Source of the DNA: Candidatus Fermentibacterota bacterium
GTDB lineage: Bacteria; Fermentibacterota; Fermentibacteria; Fermentibacterales; JCC-6
DNA: 64,000 bases
Direction of reading: 5' to 3'
Assembly (NCBI GenBank): GCA_014728175.1
Contig: WJMA01000015.1
Location: forward strand, 62,001 to 126,000
Shown: positions 51,005-59,643 of the stretch, piece after piece
Position numbering within the stretch: the first letter of the stretch is position 1
Layout: every line of letters begins with the position of its first letter
Notes under the pieces: generated by a model
The model's input: the letters and a program-made list of their open reading frames with translations, nothing else
What the model was told of the DNA's origin: nothing
Databases searched by the model: none
Program-made: the position numbers and the translations under genes

Positions 51005-51802
51005 GTGTCAGGTCAGGGATATCCCGAAGCAACCTCCGTCTTCCTAGATCATTATGCCATTCGGCCGTCTCGGCCAGGGATGGACCAGCTGGACCTGTTG
51101 GGACATGAGTTTTCCCGCATTCCCTGGGAGAACCTTACCAAGTACCTGCGCAAGCTGGAGGTCCCTCCCGGCAGGGAGCGCATGAGGGGGCCGCTGGAGG
51201 TTTTCGAGGACCATGCACGGCTGGGAACCGGCGGGACGTGCTTCTCGCTCACCGAGGCCCTGGGTAGCACCCTGAGGGACCTCGGCTTCCGCTGCCGGGT
51301 GGCCATGGCCGACATGAGCCACGGCCGCGACATCCACTGCGTTCTTCTGGTAAGAATGGAGGAAGGGCTGTTCGTGATAGATCCCGGTTACCTGGTTCCC
51401 GTACCTGTGGAGCTGCGGCGGGACCGTCGTACAGGCGCCAACGCCTTCGGAAGGCGCTACGAGTACGATCCGGTCGAGGGGGGATGGAACATGTACACCA
51501 CCGAGGCCGGTGTCAGGACCTGGCGCTACCTCCTCAAGTCCCGGCCGGTGGACGGCGCCGAGTTCGAGAGGCATTGGCTCCGCAGCTTCGAGGCCACTTC
51601 TATGAACGGACTGCACATAAACCGTCTGGATTCCCGGGGAAGGTCCTACGTGCACAACCACAAGATGCGGCTGGTGGACGTCTCCGGAAGGTCGTCCAAC
51701 CACAACCTCAGGGAAGGGTACCCAGTTAGGGTGAGCGCGATGTTCGGCATAGACGAGGAGGTCGCCTCCAGGGCCTGGGACCGCCTGCAGGAGAGCGTCT
51801 GA
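51005..51802 (+). CDS. Arylamine N-acetyltransferase-like protein
   Basis: A 265-residue protein starting with GTG after GGAGGTGA. The Cys-His-Asp triad of the NAT family is visible: C79 in GTGGTCFSLTEAL, H111 in GRDIHCVLLV and D126 in VIDPGYL. The usual NAT substrate loop RGG is replaced by GTGG. Family knowledge: NATs transfer acetyl or other acyl groups from CoA thioesters to amines; some act in natural-product closure. The physiological substrate is unknown. It overlaps the DUF4416 gene by one base. Confidence 0.75.
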   Translation: MSGQGYPEATSVFLDHYAIRPSRPGMDQLDLLGHEFSRIPWENLTKYLRKLEVPPGRERMRGPLEVFEDHARLGTGGTCFSLTEALGSTLRDLGFRCRVAMADMSHGRDIHCVLLVRMEEGLFVIDPGYLVPVPVELRRDRRTGANAFGRRYEYDPVEGGWNMYTTEAGVRTWRYLLKSRPVDGAEFERHWLRSFEATSMNGLHINRLDSRGRSYVHNHKMRLVDVSGRSSNHNLREGYPVRVSAMFGIDEEVASRAWDRLQESV

Positions 51803-52335
51803 TGGCCCGCCCGGGAATAGTGGAGCCGGCGATGGTTCTGGTGAGCATGATACACCGATCGGACGAGGCCCTGAAACGGGCGGCGGCCGAGTTGGAAGAG
51901 ATCTTCGGCAGCCCAGAGCTGCGAAGCGAACCCTACCGCTTCGACATGTCGCCCTACTACGAGGACGAGATGGGAACCGGCCTGCAGCGGCTCTGGCTGG
52001 CCTTCGGCCGCCTGGTGGACCCGGCCCGTCTCCCCGATTGGAAGCTCTCCTGCCACCGGCTGGAGGAGCGGCTGTCGACCGACGGCAAAAGAACCGTGAA
52101 CCTGGATCCCGGCTACATGGACCTGGGCAAGCTGGTTCTGGCGTCGTTCAAGCCGGCGCCGGAGAAGATCTACATGGGCGACGGGGTCTGGGCCCACACC
52201 TGCCTGCTCTACGGTCATGGCCGCTTCACCGCGCCCGAGCACAGCTTCCCGGACTTCGCCGACGGAAGGTTCGACGGATTCCTGACCGAAGTACGAAGGG
52301 TTTATCGAAGGCTGCTGGCCGAAGAAAAGGGCTAG
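51802..52335 (+). CDS. DUF4416 protein
   Basis: A 177-residue protein matching DUF4416: VLVSMIHRSDEAL opening, FDMSPYYEDEMG (about 49-60), RTVNLDPGYMDLGKLVLAS (about 97-115), EKIYMGDGVWAHTCLLYGHG and FPDFADGRFDGFL. Family function is unknown; members are common in anaerobes and candidate phyla, often near metabolic genes. Translation is coupled to the NAT-like gene (1-nt overlap). The transposase remnant begins within 10 nt after its stop. Confidence 0.8.
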   Translation: MARPGIVEPAMVLVSMIHRSDEALKRAAAELEEIFGSPELRSEPYRFDMSPYYEDEMGTGLQRLWLAFGRLVDPARLPDWKLSCHRLEERLSTDGKRTVNLDPGYMDLGKLVLASFKPAPEKIYMGDGVWAHTCLLYGHGRFTAPEHSFPDFADGRFDGFLTEVRRVYRRLLAEEKG

Positions 52336-52340
52336 CTCCT

Positions 52341-52695
52341 CCCGAGACTTATACATTGATCGACGCCGACGATCCCCAGAGCCGAGAGACCCTCTCTGAG
52401 TACATCTCACGGGCTCCCTTCTCACTGGAAAGGATGACCTTCGCGAAAGGCTCGGATACGGTGCTTTTCAGGGGTGAGCATTTTCATCTAGGGCTTGGCC
52501 GGAACTTCGAGGTCACAGACCCCCTGGAATGGATAGCCCGGATCACCTCGCACATTCCGCGGAAGGGAGCAAAGCAGGTCATCTACTACGGAGCGTACAG
52601 CCAGGCCTCCCCCACAGCCACCCGAGCTGGTCTGCGAGCCGGACGCCGACTACGTTCCCTGGCAGGATGATGTCCCGGAGATAGAGATTGGATGA
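52341..52695 (+). pseudogene. IS91-like (Y2) transposase remnant
   Basis: In one frame from about 52347 the sequence encodes SEYISRAPFSLERMTFAKGS, then FEVTDPLEWIARITSHIPRK, then QVIYYGAYSQAS, which is the C-terminal domain of IS91/ISCR-type Y2 rolling-circle transposases. The frame then breaks; a second frame supplies the protein tail ELVCEPDADYVPWQDDVPEI and a stop at 52695. The N-terminal HUH/tyrosine catalytic part is absent, so the remnant cannot be active. The tail piece is identical in position within the direct repeat that also occurs at 54416. Confidence 0.75.
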
Positions 52696-52866
52696 TGAAT
52701 ATCCATGGCCGGGCTGCATGCTTCTGTGGAAGACGGTTCGTCCGAAACGGAACTGTCTGGTTTGTTGACCGGTTAGGCCCGATTGGATATCCTCATCTGG
52801 GCTGAGAATGCCTCCAGACAGCGCAGAGGAAGCTGGAGATGCTGGATCGATCGAGCACCTGAAATC
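52623..52866 (+). repeat. Long direct repeat, copy 1 (IS91-like 3' end)
   Basis: About 244 bp matching 54416-54677. The match begins sharply at CGAGCTGGTCTGCGAGCC, covers the transposase tail and its stop codon, GGGCTGCATGCTTCTGTGGA, ACTGTCTGG, and the ~100-bp terminal motif also seen at 5866. It stops at GAAATC (52861-52866), short of the final TTTCC-TTGGCC, where polysaccharide-gene sequence starts. Confidence 0.8.
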
Positions 52867-53256
52867 TATTTTGACAGCGGTCGTAATCCTTACCCATTCA
52901 TTGGATATAACCTCGGTGGCATGACTTCAGTCCGCGAACTTGCAGTGATGCTGGAGAAGTGCGAGTTTCTGCTAACCACCGATAACGGTATTGCACACCT
53001 CGCAGCAGCAGTTGGCACACCGATTGTCGGGGTCTTCGGACCGGTTCTGCCGCAGTTTCGTTTGAACGATGAAAGATATGTGGGAGTGACTGCAGCAGCT
53101 GATAGTTCTTGCGTAGGCTGCTGTCACAAATCAGACTGGAATAGCGTTCCTCCAAGAGAATGTCCTATTGGTTCACACGAATGTATGCGGAAGATCACCC
53201 CCAGTGCCATAATTGCTGCATGTGAAGGGCTAATTAGAGAAAAGAAGAATTCGTGA
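52864..53256 (+). pseudogene. Glycosyltransferase family 9 C-terminal fragment
   Basis: It encodes NLGGMTSVRELAVMLEKCEF, LLTTDNGIAHLAAAVGTPIV and GVFGP, the donor-binding end of ADP-heptose-type GT9 transferases, plus a Cys-rich loop (SSCVGCCHKSDW) and a normal-looking C-terminus with stop. The N-terminal ~200 residues are missing: upstream sequence is the mobile repeat. The open frame extends back to an ATG at 52783 inside the repeat, so a ~157-residue product is possible but would lack the acceptor domain. GC is lower than in flanking genes. Confidence 0.75.
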
Positions 53257-53263
53257 AGGTAGG

Positions 53264-54010
53264 ATGAAAGACACAACAGATTTCTATGAAGAGTATTGGA
53301 GACAAAGGGAACGTGAAGGAAGACTCCACATATTGGATGGTATGTGGACCCATGATAGGATTACCATCGCTGTCCGAATGATTCAGCAAACACTGCCAGA
53401 AACACGGGACATAAGCGTGTTAGACATCGGCTGCGGCGAAGGTGCTTTGGGGGAAGTGCTTAAGGCAAGTTGGGGAAATAAGTTGGAGCTGGTAGGTGTA
53501 GACATTTCCAGCACCGCGCTGAGACATGCGCGCAACCACTACGATGACACAATATGCGTGAACGTAGAGTCACAAGAACTCTCACATATCTTCAAGAACA
53601 GGCATTTTGAGTATGTCGTTTGCCTGGAAACCCTGGAGCACCTCTTTGAGCCCGCCAAGCTGCTTCAGCAATTCGCTGTGTTGCTGAAGCCGGAGGGTTA
53701 TCTGATTGCATCTTTCCCCAACATCGCCTGGTGGAGGTATAGGCTTGATCTGCTGCAAGGGAAGTTCCCACAGGGATACGTTCTGTCCCATCCAAACGAA
53801 CATATTCAGAACTTCACCCTGGGGTCATTCTACGAACTTCTGAAAGGAAATGGGTTTGAACCGGTTATGCTAAACGGCAAGTTTGCCCTGCCGTGGATTT
53901 TCAGGCCGCAGAGGTTCTTTGTGCAAATTCTCAGACGATTTCCGAGTCTTTTCGGTTATCAGCTTGTCGTGTTGGCGAAAGCCAGCCAGAACATCGAGGG
54001 TAATCCGTGA
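53264..54010 (+). CDS. SAM-dependent methyltransferase, polysaccharide cluster type
   Basis: A 248-residue class I methyltransferase with motif I SVLDIGCGEGALGEVL (about residues 48-63), VGVDISSTALRHAR (about 77-90), YVVCLETLEHLFEP (about 119-132) and a post-motif LKPEGYLIASFPN. The catalytic core is complete. Its position between truncated glycosyltransferase genes suggests modification of LPS or O-antigen sugars (inference). It lies 7 nt after the GT9 fragment and overlaps the next gene by 4 nt. Its base composition is visibly more AT-rich than the rest of the window, a sign of transfer. Confidence 0.8.
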   Translation: MKDTTDFYEEYWRQREREGRLHILDGMWTHDRITIAVRMIQQTLPETRDISVLDIGCGEGALGEVLKASWGNKLELVGVDISSTALRHARNHYDDTICVNVESQELSHIFKNRHFEYVVCLETLEHLFEPAKLLQQFAVLLKPEGYLIASFPNIAWWRYRLDLLQGKFPQGYVLSHPNEHIQNFTLGSFYELLKGNGFEPVMLNGKFALPWIFRPQRFFVQILRRFPSLFGYQLVVLAKASQNIEGNP

Positions 54011-54477
54011 GAATCGCATTCATTGTCAGTAGTTTTCCCGCCATCTCTGAGACTTTCATTCTCAACCAGATCACCTGTCTAGTGGATATGGGTCACGAAG
54101 TGGACATCTTTGCGGCAGCGAAAGGAGACAACCCCAAGGTTCATTCAGATGTTGAGAAGTACGACCTTCTGTCACGGACATCGTATTACGGGTTGCTAGG
54201 CAACAAGATGTGGCGAGTTTTGAAGACAGTCTGGCTCCTTATCTCGAAAGGGAAACCATATCCCTTGGTCATAATCAGGTCATTGGACTTCTTTAAGTAT
54301 GGGAAAAGATCACTAAGTCTCAGGTTGTTCTATAAAGCAATACCGTTCTTGGGCAAAGAACCGTATGACATAGTCCACTGTCATTTTGGACCCAATGGCA
54401 ACGTCGGCGCACTATCGAGCTGGTCTGCGAGCCCGATGCCGATTACGTTCCCTGGCAGGATGACGTTCCGGAGATAG
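54007..54477 (+). pseudogene. GT4-type glycosyltransferase N-terminal fragment
   Basis: A 156-codon frame starting with GTG, 4 nt inside the methyltransferase gene. Residues 1-136 look like the acceptor-binding half of a GT-B glycosyltransferase (IAFIVSSFPAISETFILNQI, then DIVHCHFGPNGNVGAL). From 54416 the frame enters the direct repeat, and the last 20 codons are out of frame with the repeat's own coding tail. The donor-binding half is therefore missing and the protein is very likely inactive. Confidence 0.75.
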
Positions 54478-54677
54478 AACTCGGAAAATGAATCTCCATG
54501 GCGGGGCTGCATGCTTCTGTGGAAGACGGTTCACCTGAAACGGGACTGTCTGGTTCATTGACGGGTTAAGGCCGCTTGGGCATCCTCATCTGGGCTGAGA
54601 ATACCACTCCAAAGAGTGCAGATAGGACCGGAGAAGCCGGTCCGGATAAAGCCGGAAATCCAGTTTCCTATTGGCCA
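54416..54677 (+). repeat. Long direct repeat, copy 2 (IS91-like 3' end)
   Basis: About 262 bp matching 52623-52866 and extending to the complete outer end GGAAATCCAGTTTCC-TATTGGCCA. It contains the coding tail ELVCEPDADYVPWQDDVPEI with stop at 54489-54491, but no transposase body before it. The left edge cuts a glycosyltransferase gene and the right edge cuts a beta-helix gene. Confidence 0.8.
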
Positions 54678-54896
54678 GTGGATGTCGGTGGGGCCGGGCC
54701 CGTACTCGCTTCTCACAACGATGTTCTTGCCCCTGAAGCTGATCGGCCCCCCGTAGCTGCCGGGGCCGACGAGAACGGTGTCGCCGTCCTCTACCGCTGC
54801 GATGGCCTCCTGGATGGTGGGGTAGTCACCGGGAACGTGAAGGGTTGCCGCAAGGCAAATCGAAGCGATGGACAGCATGAGGGCGACCCGGATCAT
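54678..54896 (-). pseudogene. Exported beta-helix protein, N-terminal fragment
   Basis: It encodes a signal peptide (MIRVALMLSIASICLAATLH) followed by VPGDYPTIQEAIAAVEDGDT and VLVGPGSYGGPISFRGKNIV, the usual first coil of NosD/pectate-lyase-like right-handed beta-helix proteins. After SEYGPGPTDI the reading runs into the mobile repeat and stays open only by chance to 54555. A normal protein would be several hundred residues. Start codon and signal look intact, so an exported peptide may still be made. Confidence 0.65.
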
Positions 54897-55045
54897 GGCA
54901 TGCGCACCTCTCTTTGTTCCGTGTAGTCAAGCTACGCACCCCGGGCCGAAGGGTCAAGCTGTGAGGGCATTTGCCGAAGTCGGATGATAAGCATACATTG
55001 GTGTCGTGTGTTAGACCGATGAAGGAAGCAGGAAGGGGCAATACC

Positions 55046-57976
55046 ATGCGAGTCTACCGCGAGAGGGTTCTTCTGGTCGTCGCTGTCGTTCTGTCTTTCG
55101 CTCGGATCTGTTGGAGCGACAACTACTACGGCAGGCACGGCCACAACTACATCTACCTGGAGAATGTGGGCGAGGACGAGTACGACACCCGCGAGTACAT
55201 GCCGGTCGTATGGGATGTACGCAACGCCTTCTTCCAGCTGAGGGACTACTACTGCAGCTACGGCTGGGACGACGACTCCCAGAGGGATTACGAGAACACC
55301 TACGAAGCGCTGGACAGTCTCCTCCAAGAGGGGGAATCGTACGGCATCAGCTTCGCCAACTGCCGCTCGGAGCTCCGGATCATGTCCGATACCGAGCTGG
55401 AGAGTGGGCCGGAAGAAGGCCAGTACTTCGTCGAGGTGGCAAAGCTCGCCCGCGAGGCTTCGCTTCATCTGATCGCGGGCGGGTTCGAAACCGACCTCTC
55501 GTCAGCTACCCACAACGACCTGGTTGTCGACTACCTCTCGGAGTATGCCGACTATGGAAGCTGGTTTCCCGGCGAAGGGGATTTCCTCGGGGTCTTCGGT
55601 TTCGACGAGCCTGATGCCAGGTACGAAGGACCGAGCTGGGAGAACTGCGAGTACAACTATGAGTGGTACAAGCTGGTGGACGTCTACGCAGATGACAGCC
55701 GGCAATGCATTTCCGAAGATATCCTACCTTTCGGGACATTCCTGGTAAGATGGAAGACGAAGGATGAGGATTCTCTCTATTACAGGGAAACCATCCCTCT
55801 GTTCTGCGAAGAGTTGGAGGCGCCCATACTGGTCAAGTACCCCCGCAGATTCCGCAGGATCGACGACTACCGGGATTTCCCCGACCAGATCCAATTCGAA
55901 GAGATTATCGGATTCACGGATCTGCTTCCATCCGGTTCGGTCGACTACGGGGCGTACGCCTCGCATGATGAGCTGTTCGCCGTCGACGACGAGGGTACGC
56001 TTCGCATCTACTCGTTCGTCAACGCGAAATCCCAGACCGATACGATGGAAGTAGTCCGGGTGGACAGCCTGGAACTCCCGCCGGCACTCGGCACGAACCC
56101 GGTTTGGGCCGCCAGCGACTTCCGCGCGATTGACATAGGTGACAGATCGTCCGCTGCCAATCTGCTCAACGGAGCGGTTGCCCTCTTCAATCCTGCCGAC
56201 CCGTCCGTCAACCTAGTAGCGTTCCACGACGGCTCCGAGATAGCCTATCGAACCATAGAGGGCTTGGCGTCCAACGCCATCGCAACGGATGTCTGCTGCG
56301 TTGGTGAGTGTAACTACCCCATCCACCATGATTCGCCGCAGGACCGCAGAGGAGGGCTGATAGGCCACGGGGAGCTTCGGATACTGGTCTGCTTAGAGCT
56401 GTTCGAGGGTACTCCCCCGCACAAGGTACACAGGGCAATTGTATTCGAATGGAACGGAAGCAGCTTCGCCAACGTGACAGGCAGCCAAAAGGGGATAGAG
56501 CTGGACGTGGAACCGGACGGCGCCGCGTGGGGCATCTTCTGGCCCAACCACAACTACTGGAGTATCAGCGACGGTGTAGAACAGAGCGGCTTCCTTGTCT
56601 ACAACACCGGCACAGGTGCCTATCAGGCGGTGTACGAAACCGAAGACGACCCGGAATTGTGGACCGCGTCCGATACCCGGCAGGACGACATCTTCGAAGC
56701 GGGCGAGGAGCTGTTCGTTGCCAGGCGCAGCAATCGCTTCCCCTGCTTCACCGCCGGAATGGACTACGTCTGTCGCCTTATCCCTGGCCAAAGCGTGGGC
56801 GGTTACGACGCAGTCCTCGACTTCCGAACCGGCTTCGGGCGCGACCAGGACGAGGCCCTCAGGGCCTTTCAGAGCGCCCCCTTCGATCTTCCCGGGCAAT
56901 ACACCTTCTCCAACGTGAACGACGCCTGCTGCTACAGGCCCCTCAGGTACGGGAGGGACGACCATCTCCTCGTCTCGATCGACAATGGTGTTGCGTCCTA
57001 CATCTACCGGAGCGATGATCCGATCGACTTTAGAGCCGCCGAGGTGGGCGGGGAGCTAGAGATCGAGTTACTCACATCTGACAAGCTCGAGGTCGAGGCA
57101 ACCGATGCGCCATTGCTCGCCACAGGCAGAGTGTACGGCGTCAGAAGGCCTGTAAGGTCGTTATTAGCTGACAACTCTGACACCGGGCATCCGGATCGGG
57201 TGTCTCTTCTGCGTGCGGATATAGACGTCCAGGGCACAGGAGACCTCTTCCAGGATTACGACGACGCTCTGGATACGATGTTCGTCTACGGGATAGATGG
57301 AACCGACAGGAGCAACTGCCTGCTCCCCAACGTGCGGTGCGCCGGCAGGGCGCAGGACGGCCAGCTGTCGTACTACGCCTCGCAGGATACGTTGCTGTAC
57401 CTGATGGCCTGCCCTGTCGTTCACGGTGCCCGGGGGCTGCATCTTCGTGCGCTGGACTTCGCCCTGATGTGTGGCAACGGAGGCCCCCCATACCCGGCGA
57501 ACCTCTACCGCTGTCCTCCGCTTCTTCTCAACTGGGGTCCGGGTGTGGACAAGGATAACGTGGACATGCTGTCCCGTGCGTACGGCGTTCTGCGTATGCT
57601 CACGGGCGAGGGCACGAGCAACCCCGACTTCCTGTCGGCTCTGATAGACGAGAACTGGGAGATACTGGATTGGGATCACGCCCAGAACGCTACCTGGGAG
57701 AGTGGGTTCCAGCCCGACCCCGACAACGACTGGCTCAACTTCGTGGCTCTGGAGCATTCGGTCTCCGAGGAGGTACTTGTGATAATCGTCAACGATGGTC
57801 CGGCGAAGGTGGAGGATGCGTACATCGTCTTTCCGGGCAAATGGGCCGAATCGTACGACAAGCACCACATCGGCGGCTTCGAGGAGAACATGCTGCGGGA
57901 CAAGCCGACACTCTGTCTGTTCTACGATTTCGTACCCGCGTACTCCGCCAGCCTGTACTGGCTGGAGCGGAAGTAG
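55046..57976 (+). CDS. Large secreted protein of unknown function
   Basis: 976 residues. I start at ATG 55046 (SD GGAAGGGG 6 nt upstream), giving a signal peptide RVYRERVLLVVAVVLSFARI-CWS; an upstream in-frame ATG at 54971 adds 25 non-signal residues. The mature protein is acidic and rich in Asp, Tyr, Trp and Cys, with no membrane segment, lipobox or recognised domain. The first ~250 residues are mixed alpha/beta and include FGFDEPDARYEGPSWENC, loosely like an active-site loop of TIM-barrel hydrolases. The remainder looks beta-rich with repeated Asp-Asp turns, and no sorting-type tail is evident. Function unknown. Confidence 0.65.
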   Translation: MRVYRERVLLVVAVVLSFARICWSDNYYGRHGHNYIYLENVGEDEYDTREYMPVVWDVRNAFFQLRDYYCSYGWDDDSQRDYENTYEALDSLLQEGESYGISFANCRSELRIMSDTELESGPEEGQYFVEVAKLAREASLHLIAGGFETDLSSATHNDLVVDYLSEYADYGSWFPGEGDFLGVFGFDEPDARYEGPSWENCEYNYEWYKLVDVYADDSRQCISEDILPFGTFLVRWKTKDEDSLYYRETIPLFCEELEAPILVKYPRRFRRIDDYRDFPDQIQFEEIIGFTDLLPSGSVDYGAYASHDELFAVDDEGTLRIYSFVNAKSQTDTMEVVRVDSLELPPALGTNPVWAASDFRAIDIGDRSSAANLLNGAVALFNPADPSVNLVAFHDGSEIAYRTIEGLASNAIATDVCCVGECNYPIHHDSPQDRRGGLIGHGELRILVCLELFEGTPPHKVHRAIVFEWNGSSFANVTGSQKGIELDVEPDGAAWGIFWPNHNYWSISDGVEQSGFLVYNTGTGAYQAVYETEDDPELWTASDTRQDDIFEAGEELFVARRSNRFPCFTAGMDYVCRLIPGQSVGGYDAVLDFRTGFGRDQDEALRAFQSAPFDLPGQYTFSNVNDACCYRPLRYGRDDHLLVSIDNGVASYIYRSDDPIDFRAAEVGGELEIELLTSDKLEVEATDAPLLATGRVYGVRRPVRSLLADNSDTGHPDRVSLLRADIDVQGTGDLFQDYDDALDTMFVYGIDGTDRSNCLLPNVRCAGRAQDGQLSYYASQDTLLYLMACPVVHGARGLHLRALDFALMCGNGGPPYPANLYRCPPLLLNWGPGVDKDNVDMLSRAYGVLRMLTGEGTSNPDFLSALIDENWEILDWDHAQNATWESGFQPDPDNDWLNFVALEHSVSEEVLVIIVNDGPAKVEDAYIVFPGKWAESYDKHHIGGFEENMLRDKPTLCLFYDFVPAYSASLYWLERK

Positions 57977-58119
57977 GGGCGCTTCGGTCCTGGTGGGGCA
58001 CTAGCCACGACTTTAATATTGGAAGGTAGGTGTTGGGGCGGAACTCTGGATTAACGGCACGCGATCCTGAGGTGGGCCTTGAATGTAGATCTCGGCAAGG
58101 CGGGTTGGAGGAACCCGGA

Positions 58120-59376
58120 ATGCTGACCTTCCTTCCGTCATGGTCCCTGAGACAAGTGTTCCTCAGATGCGCATTACCCCTGGCCATTGGAGTCCAGGTA
58201 GCGGGGGTGATATGCATCGAGCCCATTAATATGGATAGCCATGAGTACATTGCTCTTGCCCGCGGCCTTTGCGAGCATCAGGAGTACTCGGCACCACGGG
58301 GGCTGAGCGGGGTAGACAGTTTCACCGGCGAGTCTCCGACCCGTCTGCGACAGCCCGGATACCCGGTTTTCCTGGCGTTTTTCTATTGGGTCTTGGGTCA
58401 GAAGGTGCTCGTCGTTCAGATCGCCCAGATGGTACTCAACTGCCTTGCCCTCTGGTTCATGCTGACGGCGGCGGACTGTCTGCTGGATGGCAAGCTGATG
58501 CCGTGGGCTGCCGTGTTTGCCGTGCTTTATTTTCCTTGGCTGATCCTCTCGAGCATGATCCTGGCCGAATCCCTGTTCATCGTTCTTCTTTGGTCGGCCG
58601 TCCTTGCGATGGCCAAGTCTGTTGTGCTCGATGGAAAGAGGTGCTACTTATTCTCTGGGATTCTCATGGGCGCCGCGGTGATGGTGAAGCCGATAGGCTT
58701 GCCGGTTCTGCTGCTCTCGGCTGTCCCGATAGCAGTGGTTTTGGGACTGAGAGAGGGGCTGAGATCCTGGTCGCTGGTCGTAACGGGTTGTCTGATATGC
58801 GTCGTTCCATGGGCCATCCGGAACTACGCCGCTCTAGGTGAGATAACCGTTCTCCCGAGCACCTCGGGCTATAACCTATGGGTTGCCGCAAGACCGCTCG
58901 GAGCCGAGTGGTGGGACTCATCGGAAGAGTTCACGTGGGCAACGGAGGACTGGAAGCGCTACTACATAGACCGACGTGCTTCTGAACGCTTCAGAGAGCT
59001 CGCCATTGCCAGACTCGAAGTGGACGGTGCATTCGTAGTAGCAGGCAGGGCATTGCTCCGGACCTTCTCAGCGTGGTTGAGGTTCCCGGGCACAGGTAAC
59101 CGTGTTGGCTGGAACCCAAGCTACGTTTCGTTGACCGCCGTCCAGTTGGCCATGGTCGTGCTGGCGATTCTCGGGATCATTCGGCTGAGAAACAGAAGAT
59201 CGCTGTTTCTCTTGCTCCCGGTTGTGGCCCTTACAGCCTGTCTTCCGGTATCCAAGGGTCTCACCAGATACCTGTTGCCCGGCATGCCCGGGGTTGCTCT
59301 GTTGTCCGGACATGGCCTGTTGAGCATGCTGAGGTTGGACGTCAGAAGAGGTGAGGGTGTTGGCAATAAGCCGTAG
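58120..59376 (+). CDS. GT-C family membrane glycosyltransferase
   Basis: A 418-residue polytopic protein starting at ATG 58120 (GGAGG upstream). The first periplasmic loop has NMDSHEYIALARGL (about residues 37-50), the acidic D-x-x-x-Y motif of ArnT/PMT-type GT-C enzymes; about ten membrane helices follow, and the last region (LPVSKGLTRYLLPGMPGVALL) is typical of the superfamily (RYxLP). Likely role: transfers a sugar from a polyprenyl-phosphate carrier to lipid, polysaccharide or protein on the outer face of the inner membrane. No partner genes next to it. Confidence 0.75.
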   Translation: MLTFLPSWSLRQVFLRCALPLAIGVQVAGVICIEPINMDSHEYIALARGLCEHQEYSAPRGLSGVDSFTGESPTRLRQPGYPVFLAFFYWVLGQKVLVVQIAQMVLNCLALWFMLTAADCLLDGKLMPWAAVFAVLYFPWLILSSMILAESLFIVLLWSAVLAMAKSVVLDGKRCYLFSGILMGAAVMVKPIGLPVLLLSAVPIAVVLGLREGLRSWSLVVTGCLICVVPWAIRNYAALGEITVLPSTSGYNLWVAARPLGAEWWDSSEEFTWATEDWKRYYIDRRASERFRELAIARLEVDGAFVVAGRALLRTFSAWLRFPGTGNRVGWNPSYVSLTAVQLAMVVLAILGIIRLRNRRSLFLLLPVVALTACLPVSKGLTRYLLPGMPGVALLSGHGLLSMLRLDVRRGEGVGNKP

Positions 59377-59494
59377 CCTTGGTCGCCCCAACTGCGAACT
59401 GTTAGTCATCTTACGGCCCGCTTTTCTTGCTTCGGCAGCTAGACACCCGGTTCTGGAGCTGGGTCAAGGGCGAGAAATGCCCGCTCCCTGATAA

Positions 59495-59585
59495 TTCACT
59501 GCCAAGGCAGTGAAAATACCGGTTTCGAACGCCACCAACGGTCGAACGGGCCCTTTGAGAGACAATCTTACTACCGGAGCAGTAA
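59495..59585. repeat. Cluster of small inverted repeats
   Basis: TTCACTGCC-AA-GGCAGTGAA (59495-59514) is a perfect 9-bp hairpin. Nearby, TTCGA...TCGAA (about 59524-59545) and TTACT...AGTAA (59568-59572 with 59581-59585) form smaller ones. They lie in the 267-bp gap between convergent genes and may serve bidirectional termination, although no T-run follows. Confidence 0.5.
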
Positions 59586-59643
59586 AAAAGGGCGTTACGA
59601 ACCTGGCCCCGATCGCCGGAACACCCTTACGGAATGGGGGCCT

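Noticed and set aside
52347-52700. An active transposase gene
   Set aside because: Only the C-terminal domain is present, the frame breaks before the tail, and the catalytic tyrosine/HUH region is missing.
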